NCBI RefSeq assembly: GCF_000091305.1
Contig: NC_013929.1
Coordinates: 806,001-870,000, forward strand
Source of the DNA: Streptomyces scabiei 87.22
Lineage (GTDB): Bacteria > Actinomycetota > Actinomycetes > Streptomycetales > Streptomycetaceae
Length of the DNA: 64,000 bases
Reading direction: 5' to 3'
Shown: in pieces, positions 58,665 through 64,000 of the stretch
How the letters are laid out: every line of letters begins with the position of its first letter
How positions within the stretch are numbered: position 1 is the first letter of the stretch
Position numbers and translations under genes: made by a program
Notes under the pieces: model-generated
The model's input: only the letters and a program-made list of their open reading frames with translations
What the model was told of the DNA's origin: nothing
Databases searched by the model: none

Positions 58665-60254
58665 TCAGGAGTCCAGGCCGTAGCCCGAGGTCACGTAGGC
58701 GCATTCCGTGTAGATGTAGCCCGACTGCAGCTTGGCGGTGTCGGAGGCGGCGCTGGAGGCGCTGCCGCCCTTCGGCTTGTGCAGGAAGTACGTGGTGCCG
58801 ACGGGCAGGCTGATCGTGCGCTGCGGGTACTTGTCGTTGCCGCTGCACGGCTTGAAGCCGCTGACGAGCGTGCTGCTCCAGCTGTAGCTGGAGCAGGTGC
58901 CGCAGCCCTTGAGGGTGAAGGTGCCGGTCACCGGGCCGGTGTACATGACCTGGATCTCGTCGGGGCTGTCGTTCTTGACCGTGACGGAGATGCTGCCACC
59001 GGAACGCGTCGTGGGCAGCTTCTTGCCCGCCGCCGGGACCTCCTGCGCGATCTCCGCGGCGATCGCTATCTTCTTCGCGCGCGGCGCGTTCCTGTGCTTC
59101 TTGTGGGCGTCGACGAAGTCGTTCATCGAGGTGACCGCCTCGGCGAAGTCACCGTCCCGGTACTGGTCGACGCCGCAGGTGTAGACGCCGGTGGACGCGG
59201 TGTCCTCGGCCCGTCCGGCGTCGGCGGCCAGGTCGTCGGCCACTCCCGCCTTGTCGCCCGGCAGCGCCTTGACCTGGGAGCCGAGCGTCTTCAGCCGGTC
59301 CACGGCGGTGCACGGCTCGTCGCCGCCCACGGCCTTGACCGCCTTGTCGACGGCCCGCTTCACGTCGGGCTCGACCTTCGCGGCCTGGTCCGAGTCGGGG
59401 AACGTGGTGAGGAGGTCGCTGAACTGGTCCTGCCAGCCCGCGGTGTCGGCAGCCAGGCCGGCGGAGGCGCACTCGTAGAGCGAGGTGGCGAGCCGGTCGT
59501 CGGGCCAGTCGGCCAGCGAGCCGAGGTCGCGCTTGCTCATGGTCTGCGGGACCGTGCGCAGGTATTCGAGGGGAGCGACCGCGTCGCAGTACTCCTGCTT
59601 CTCGTAGGGGGCGCCGACGGTCGTGTAGAAGGTCTTCAGCCGGTCCGGGACCTTCTCGGCCGCCCGGGAGCCGGGGTGGTCGGTGCTGAGGTCGTCGTAG
59701 GCGGTCAGTGCCCTGCGGAACTCGGACTGGGTCGTGGAGAAGGACTCGCCGGACGCCTTGTCGACGAGGTCGTCGGCCTTGTCCAGCCGCTCCAGGAGCA
59801 TCTCCTCGACGGCTTCCTTGCGCGCGGTCTCGTACAGCAGACCGCCCGCGACCGGGACGCCGAGGAGAAGGACGCCGAGCACGACGGCGAGCGGGGACTG
59901 CGCGGGCCAGACCAGGCGGGTGCGCAGGCCCAGGAAGGCACCGTGGGCGGCGGCCAGGAGCAGGAACAGACCGTAGAGGGCGAGCGCCGGGCCCGGGACA
60001 CCGTCGGGGTCGGCCGGCAGCACGGTGAAGAGCAGGAGGCCGGTGGCCGCCCAGCACACCAGCGTCAGGAGCGGGCGGCGGATCAGGGCGTAGCCGAGCC
60101 CGAGACCGCTGAGGTTCAGCAGACCCACACCGACGGCCCGCCAGGCGTCCGCGGGACCGGGCGGCGGCCCCGGGGGCATGGGCGGTACGGGCGGCACGAC
60201 GTAGCTGTGGCTCCAGCCGTCCTGGTCTCTTACGCCGTACTGATCCCCGGACAT
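58665..60254 (-). CDS. Polytopic membrane protein with large repeat-like extracytoplasmic region
   Basis: The 529-residue protein has a short Pro-rich start, then about four transmembrane helices in its first 150 residues (GLGLGYALIRRPLLTLVCWA, LALYGLFLLLAAAHGAFLGL, LAVVLGVLLLGVPVAGGLLY). A long hydrophilic region with TPR-like helical pairs follows, and it ends in a Cys-containing beta-rich domain (FTLKGCGTCSSYSWSSTLVS). ATG 60254 has GGGGGA at eight bases. The pattern fits a family found only in Streptomyces-like genomes; no function is known. Confidence 0.8.
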   Translation of the reverse strand: MSGDQYGVRDQDGWSHSYVVPPVPPMPPGPPPGPADAWRAVGVGLLNLSGLGLGYALIRRPLLTLVCWAATGLLLFTVLPADPDGVPGPALALYGLFLLLAAAHGAFLGLRTRLVWPAQSPLAVVLGVLLLGVPVAGGLLYETARKEAVEEMLLERLDKADDLVDKASGESFSTTQSEFRRALTAYDDLSTDHPGSRAAEKVPDRLKTFYTTVGAPYEKQEYCDAVAPLEYLRTVPQTMSKRDLGSLADWPDDRLATSLYECASAGLAADTAGWQDQFSDLLTTFPDSDQAAKVEPDVKRAVDKAVKAVGGDEPCTAVDRLKTLGSQVKALPGDKAGVADDLAADAGRAEDTASTGVYTCGVDQYRDGDFAEAVTSMNDFVDAHKKHRNAPRAKKIAIAAEIAQEVPAAGKKLPTTRSGGSISVTVKNDSPDEIQVMYTGPVTGTFTLKGCGTCSSYSWSSTLVSGFKPCSGNDKYPQRTISLPVGTTYFLHKPKGGSASSAASDTAKLQSGYIYTECAYVTSGYGLDS

Positions 60255-60459
60255 CTCGGATCCCCCCGTCAAGTCCACCCGCATGCTTACTAATTGTCAG
60301 TGTACGGCCGAAACTCGATGCCGCGACAGGCGTTTCCCGGGCGTCTGCGGAGATCGATTTCCATTCGTGACCACCGCACGGGCGGTGATCGACCGAGGTC
60401 GCACGCACCACCCGTCACCTGCGACGGACGCGGCCCCACATCCTGTGGACGCGCGAAGG

Positions 60460-61416
60460 TCACCGTCCGGTTCGCCCGGCGAGCGGGGAACTCGCCGTGT
60501 CCGGTGCGTGATCGGGCCCGGGGCGGGCGGGGGACGCCTGCGCGAGGACGACGACCGCCGCCGCGCCCGTGGTGAGGACGCCGACCGCGAGCAGGATCCC
60601 GAGGGGGACGGTCGGGTCGTACGGGGCGCGGCCCGCGTAGGCGGTGGCGGTGACGGCCGCGAAGGCGGCGGTGCAGCCGAGGGCCGCCGCGGCCACGACG
60701 GTCGCCGCTCTCCGGGGCCCGAGCCGGCCCGTGTCCGCCAGGATCGCGAGCAGGGCGAGGAGTTGGATGCCGTGCAGACCGGCGGCGTGGGCGAGCTTGG
60801 CGCTGCCCGCCGCTCCGAACAGCACCTCCCGCGGCACCTGTCCGGTGTCCTCGAAGGCCGTCTCTCCGATGGCGGCCATGTCGGTGCCGATGTACCCGGC
60901 CGCCAGGACGCCCGCCAGCCCGACGAGCACGGCGATCCTGGCGGCGCCACCGCCCTCGAACCGGACCAGCGCGGTCACGAACAGCCAGACCAGGCCGAGG
61001 ATCAGGGGCAGGATCAGGGTGCCGATCACGGACCAGATCGCGGAGTCGGTGGGTGTCGCCTGGTTGAAGTGGGAGGCGACGCCGCGCCAGCGCTGGGCGG
61101 TGATGAGCCCGACCTCGCAGACGGCGACGAGGACGACCAGGCCGGCCGGAATCCGTACCCACCAGCGTGCGGGCATCTGCCGCAGGATCCACACCACGGA
61201 CCACACCAGCAGCGCGAACGACAGTCCGAACGCGACCGGCTTGCGCCAGGACACCGGCCCCCACCACGGCTCCCGGTCCACGATCGCGACCACGGCGTGC
61301 AGCAGTCCGGAGGCCGCGAGGAGCGTCCCGCACCACCACAGCAGCCCCTGGTACCTCCCTCGCGGCCGTACGGCCCGCCACACCTGCGACAACGCCTCCG
61401 CACCCCGCACGCTCAT
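60460..61416 (-). CDS. Integral membrane protein (about eight helices)
   Basis: The 318-residue hydrophobic protein contains LLWWCGTLLAASGLLHAVVA, WRKPVAFGLSFALLVWSVVW, HAAGLHGIQLLALLAILADT and a Pro/Ala-rich tail. It has no recognisable transport motif. The start ATG 61416 is 81 bases from the response-regulator stop, and the gene is co-oriented with the two-component pair, which may therefore regulate or co-express it. Confidence 0.75.
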   Translation of the reverse strand: MSVRGAEALSQVWRAVRPRGRYQGLLWWCGTLLAASGLLHAVVAIVDREPWWGPVSWRKPVAFGLSFALLVWSVVWILRQMPARWWVRIPAGLVVLVAVCEVGLITAQRWRGVASHFNQATPTDSAIWSVIGTLILPLILGLVWLFVTALVRFEGGGAARIAVLVGLAGVLAAGYIGTDMAAIGETAFEDTGQVPREVLFGAAGSAKLAHAAGLHGIQLLALLAILADTGRLGPRRAATVVAAAALGCTAAFAAVTATAYAGRAPYDPTVPLGILLAVGVLTTGAAAVVVLAQASPARPGPDHAPDTASSPLAGRTGR

Positions 61417-61497
61417 CCCAGCTCCCCCTCCCCGGCGACTGGCCCGACCGTAGGACGGCGCGGCGAGCGGGGCGTCCCCCCGAGGGGGTGCCGGAAC

Positions 61498-62208
61498 CTA
61501 CCCCCCTGGGGGTACGCCGGACTCCATCAGGCCGGAGCGGTAGGCCAGGACCACGGCCTGCGCCCGGTCGCGGGCTCCGATCTTGTGCAGGACGCGTTTG
61601 ACGTGCGTCTTGGCGGTGGACTCGGCGATCCCGAGCAGCTCGGCGAGTTCCGCGTTGGACAGTCCCTCGGCGATCAGACGCAGCACCTGCGCCTCACGGG
61701 CGGTGAGGCCGCGCAGCCCGGCGAGGTCCGCGGCGTCCGCGGGTCCGCGGGCCGTCCGCTCTCCCAGGACGAAGTGCTCGACGAGAGCGCGGGTGACCGA
61801 GGGGTCGATCAGGGTGTCCCCGGCGGCCACCGTCCGCACGGCGTCGATGAGGCGTTCGGGGGCGGTGCGCTTGAGCAGGAACCCGCTGGCACCGGCCCGC
61901 AACGCCCGCCACACATAGGTGTCGTCGGGGAAGGTGGTCAGCACCAGGACCCGCGCGGCCGGCCCCGCCGCGGCGATGCGGGCCGTGGCCTCGATGCCGT
62001 CGATGCCCGGCATCCGTACGTCCATCAGTACGACGTCCGGGGCCAGGGCGTGGCACAGCTCCACGGCCCGTAGGCCGTCGGCGGCCTCCCCGACGACCTC
62101 GATGTCCGGCGCGGTGCCGAGCGTCACCGCCACACCGGTGCGCAACAGGGCGTCGTCGTCGGCCAGCAGCACACGTACGACCGGGCCCGCGGCGGCACGG
62201 GCGGTCAC
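61498..62208 (-). CDS. NarL/FixJ-type response regulator
   Basis: The 236-residue protein has a receiver domain (VRVLLADDDALLRTGVAVTL) with phosphoacceptor D63 in VVLMDVRMPGIDGI, the signalling residues LVLTTF and FLLKRTAPE. The LuxR DNA-binding domain follows (LTAREAQVLRLIAEGLSNAE, then ESTAKTHVKRVLHKIGARDR). The GTG start at 62208 overlaps the kinase stop, so the two are translationally coupled. Target genes are unknown. Confidence 0.95.
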   Translation of the reverse strand: MTARAAAGPVVRVLLADDDALLRTGVAVTLGTAPDIEVVGEAADGLRAVELCHALAPDVVLMDVRMPGIDGIEATARIAAAGPAARVLVLTTFPDDTYVWRALRAGASGFLLKRTAPERLIDAVRTVAAGDTLIDPSVTRALVEHFVLGERTARGPADAADLAGLRGLTAREAQVLRLIAEGLSNAELAELLGIAESTAKTHVKRVLHKIGARDRAQAVVLAYRSGLMESGVPPGG

Positions 62209-63347
62209 CGCAGCGGCAGTTCGACGCTGAGGGCGAACCCGCCGCCGTCACCGGCCGGGCCGTGTGCGACCGATCCGCCGAGCGCGGCGGCCCGTTCCCC
62301 GATACCGCGCAGCCCGCGCCCCGGCCGGTACCGGGGCTTCGGCCCCTGACCGGCGTCCACCACGCGGACGAGCACGGTGTCACCCCACCGCTGTCGGCGG
62401 ACCGTCACCTCGGCGGACCGGGCGTGGCCGTGCCGCAGGGCGTTCGTCAGCGCCTCCTGGACGATCCGGTGGACGGACGGCCGCAGGGTGCCCGGCAGGG
62501 TCAGCGTCTCGGGCTCCATGCGCAGGCGGACGTCCATGCCCGCGTCCGCCATGGGGCCCACGAGCCGGTCCAGATGCCGTGCGTCCAGAGGCGGTTGTTC
62601 CGGGATGGTGCCGTCGTCGTGGTCCGCGCCGGTCGGGCCGAGGTCGTCGTCGGCGCGCAGCAGACCGAGGACCCGGTCGAGTTCGGCGAGGGCGTCACGG
62701 CCGGTGCGTTCGACGCTGCTCAGCAGCTCCCGGGTGCGGTCGGGGTCGGTGTCGAGGACCAGGCGTCCGGCTCCGGCCTGGACGAGCATGGCGTTCACCG
62801 AGTGGCCGACGACATCGTGCAGCTCGCGAGCGATGCGCAGGCGTTCGGCCACGACCGACTCGCGGCGCAGCAGCCGCCGCAGTTCCTCGGTCTCCCTGCG
62901 TCGACGAGCCGTGGAGAAGCCGGCCGCCCACACCAGCAGCCAGACCAGGACGACCGCGGCCGGCACCACCGGCGGGTCGTCCTTCGGGGCGAAGTACGCC
63001 AGCACGGCGGGCGGGACGAGCAGCGCGCCGAGCGCGGCCCGGCGGGGGCTCGCGCCGAGGCCCAGCGCGTGGACGGCGATCAGGTTCGCGACCGGGGTCA
63101 GCGGACCGGGGCCGGCCCACAGGGCCTCGACGGCGAGCCCGGCCGTGCCGACCACGAACCCGGCCAGCGGGGCGCGGCGCCGGAACGCCAGGCCGCCGGC
63201 GATCACCGCGGCGAGCGCGACCGTCAGGACCGGGGAGGCGTCGGTGCCGCTGCCCGGGCCCAGCCGGACGGCCGCCATCGCCACGAACACGACGGCGGCC
63301 GACACGACGTCCCCCGGCGGCAACCGCCGGACTCCGACCTCCGCCAT
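62205..63347 (-). CDS. Sensor histidine kinase (HisKA_3 type)
   Basis: The 380-residue kinase has about four to five N-terminal transmembrane helices, the HisKA_3 dimerisation motif ARELHDVVGHSVNAMLVQAG with phospho-histidine H177, and an HATPase domain (VHRIVQEALTNALRHGHARS, then GRGLRGIGERAAALGG). The start ATG 63347 is chosen over the GTG/ATG further upstream because the intergenic region and family length favour it. It partners the response regulator encoded directly downstream. Confidence 0.94.
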   Translation of the reverse strand: MAEVGVRRLPPGDVVSAAVVFVAMAAVRLGPGSGTDASPVLTVALAAVIAGGLAFRRRAPLAGFVVGTAGLAVEALWAGPGPLTPVANLIAVHALGLGASPRRAALGALLVPPAVLAYFAPKDDPPVVPAAVVLVWLLVWAAGFSTARRRRETEELRRLLRRESVVAERLRIARELHDVVGHSVNAMLVQAGAGRLVLDTDPDRTRELLSSVERTGRDALAELDRVLGLLRADDDLGPTGADHDDGTIPEQPPLDARHLDRLVGPMADAGMDVRLRMEPETLTLPGTLRPSVHRIVQEALTNALRHGHARSAEVTVRRQRWGDTVLVRVVDAGQGPKPRYRPGRGLRGIGERAAALGGSVAHGPAGDGGGFALSVELPLR

Positions 63348-63465
63348 GCTCCGCCCCGGGTCGTTCGGTACCGGATCGACTCCCGTCCAAACTAACAAGG
63401 TTGACGGAGCATGGGGATCCCCTCCGGCCCCTTCGCGCGGGCCAGCGGGTCAGCCGGCCAGCGGG

Positions 63466-64000
63466 TCAGTGGTCCCAGCGCCGGACGCGGCGGAGCAGGA
63501 CGATCCCGGCGAGCACGGCCACGCCGCCGATCATCGCCGGCCACAGCTGCGCCCCGGTCTCCGCGAGGTCGCCCGCCACCGACTGCGACCCCTGCGATCC
63601 GGACTGCCCGGCGGGCGAGGGGATGTTGACGGCGGGCGTCGTCTGCGCGGGGGCCACGACCGCGCCGCGGTCGTCATCGCCGACGCCCTTGTCCTCACCC
63701 TTGTCGGTGCCGGGGTTGCCGCGCTGGGTCGCCTTCAGCGAGCCGAGGACCTGGGGCTCCTTGTCGTCGCCCTGGTTCGCCTTGTCGTCGCCCTGGTTCG
63801 CCTTGTCGTCCCCGGCGCCGGGGGCCTGAGCGGTCCTGGTCGGTTCGGCCGGGTTCTCGTCCTGGCCCTGGTCCTGGTCCTGGCCGCCGCCCGGCTGCTC
63901 CTGCCCCTGGTCCTGGCCGTCACCGCCCTGAGCGCCGCCGTTGCCCTGGTCACCGTTGCCCTGGCCGTCGTCACCGCCCTGGTCGCCACCGTTGTCCTGA
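63466..64000 (-). CDS. Cell-surface protein with low-complexity tail and LAETG sortase signal (partial)
   Basis: The frame is open from the window edge to TGA 63466. About 178 visible residues begin with an acidic Gln/Gly/Asp/Asn-rich repeat (DNGGDQGGDDGQGNGDQGNG, then QDQGQEQPGGGQDQDQGQDE). GDDKANQ copies follow, and then a sorting signal LAETGAQLW with a hydrophobic helix (PAMIGGVAVLAGIVLL) and a basic end RRVRRWDH. LAxTG is the motif of class E sortases in Streptomyces. The N-terminus with any functional domain is beyond the window. Confidence 0.85.
   Translation of the reverse strand, partial: QDNGGDQGGDDGQGNGDQGNGGAQGGDGQDQGQEQPGGGQDQDQGQDENPAEPTRTAQAPGAGDDKANQGDDKANQGDDKEPQVLGSLKATQRGNPGTDKGEDKGVGDDDRGAVVAPAQTTPAVNIPSPAGQSGSQGSQSVAGDLAETGAQLWPAMIGGVAVLAGIVLLRRVRRWDH

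Overview
The window is high-GC, single-chromosome-style actinobacterial DNA, almost certainly from a Streptomyces or a close relative. The evidence is the very GC-rich third codon positions, frequent GTG starts, ATGA/GTGA stop-start overlaps, GGAGG-type ribosome sites, and family content typical of the genus: DUF574 methyltransferase, multidomain SpoIIE phosphatase, LAxTG surface protein, LuxR-ATPase regulator and M4 protease with a P-domain. No rRNA, tRNA or CRISPR array was recognised.

Layout. 1-2390 (minus): start of a kdpFAB potassium-ATPase operon, led by a 27-residue membrane micro-protein that overlaps kdpF. 2790-4745: an APC-superfamily permease diverging from kdp. 4746-5397: a deletion scar with two back-to-back gene remnants (LacI regulator and sugar-binding domain) and an orphan palindromic operator. 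5398-12670 (minus): jetA-jetB-jetC of a type II Wadjet (SMC-like anti-plasmid) system. No jetD is found beside it; the operon ends at the scar. 12761-16877: TetR regulator, divergent APC permease and amidohydrolase. 17053-25869: a sugar-utilisation locus with LacI regulator, Tat lipoprotein binding protein, two ABC permeases, GH42 beta-galactosidase and a secreted beta-propeller enzyme with a lectin-like tail. 25868-27200: an IS200/IS605-type element with a broken tnpB. 27295-28495 (minus): DUF2975/XRE/HAD operon behind a triple-box operator. 28679-30613: methyltransferase, acyltransferase and an ABC-F remnant.

30647-33575 holds an RNA-repair cassette: a T4-like RNA ligase and a polynucleotide kinase-phosphatase. 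It is preceded by a broken 5' duplicate of the ligase and an HNH endonuclease reading frame at the break. 33734-42819 contains a DEAD-box helicase with a strong 5'-UTR hairpin, a LuxR-ATPase regulator with an internal 177-bp duplication, small enzymes, a SpoIIE phosphatase and a secreted protein.

About 43480-44400 is a low-GC island encoding a TTG-started secreted peptide of about 69 mature residues. It is bordered by a TetR gene without a visible start and a binding-protein gene without its 5' half. 45336-48985: a stand-alone hemC, a GNAT gene whose upstream region was replaced by an IS982-family element, and a 3-hydroxyisobutyryl-CoA hydrolase-like gene. 49257-51400: a frameshifted methyltransferase, a DUF574 methyltransferase and a 15-bp tandem repeat. 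51802-63347: secreted M4 protease, MMPL transporter, cupin, several membrane/surface proteins and a NarL-type two-component system. 63466 to the end: the C-terminal part of a sortase-anchored low-complexity surface protein.

The strongest leads are the jetD-less Wadjet locus beside a deletion scar, the RNA-repair cassette with an HNH frame at a broken ligase copy, and the low-GC island with its uncharacterised secreted peptide. All family assignments come from reading the sequence; no database search was run.
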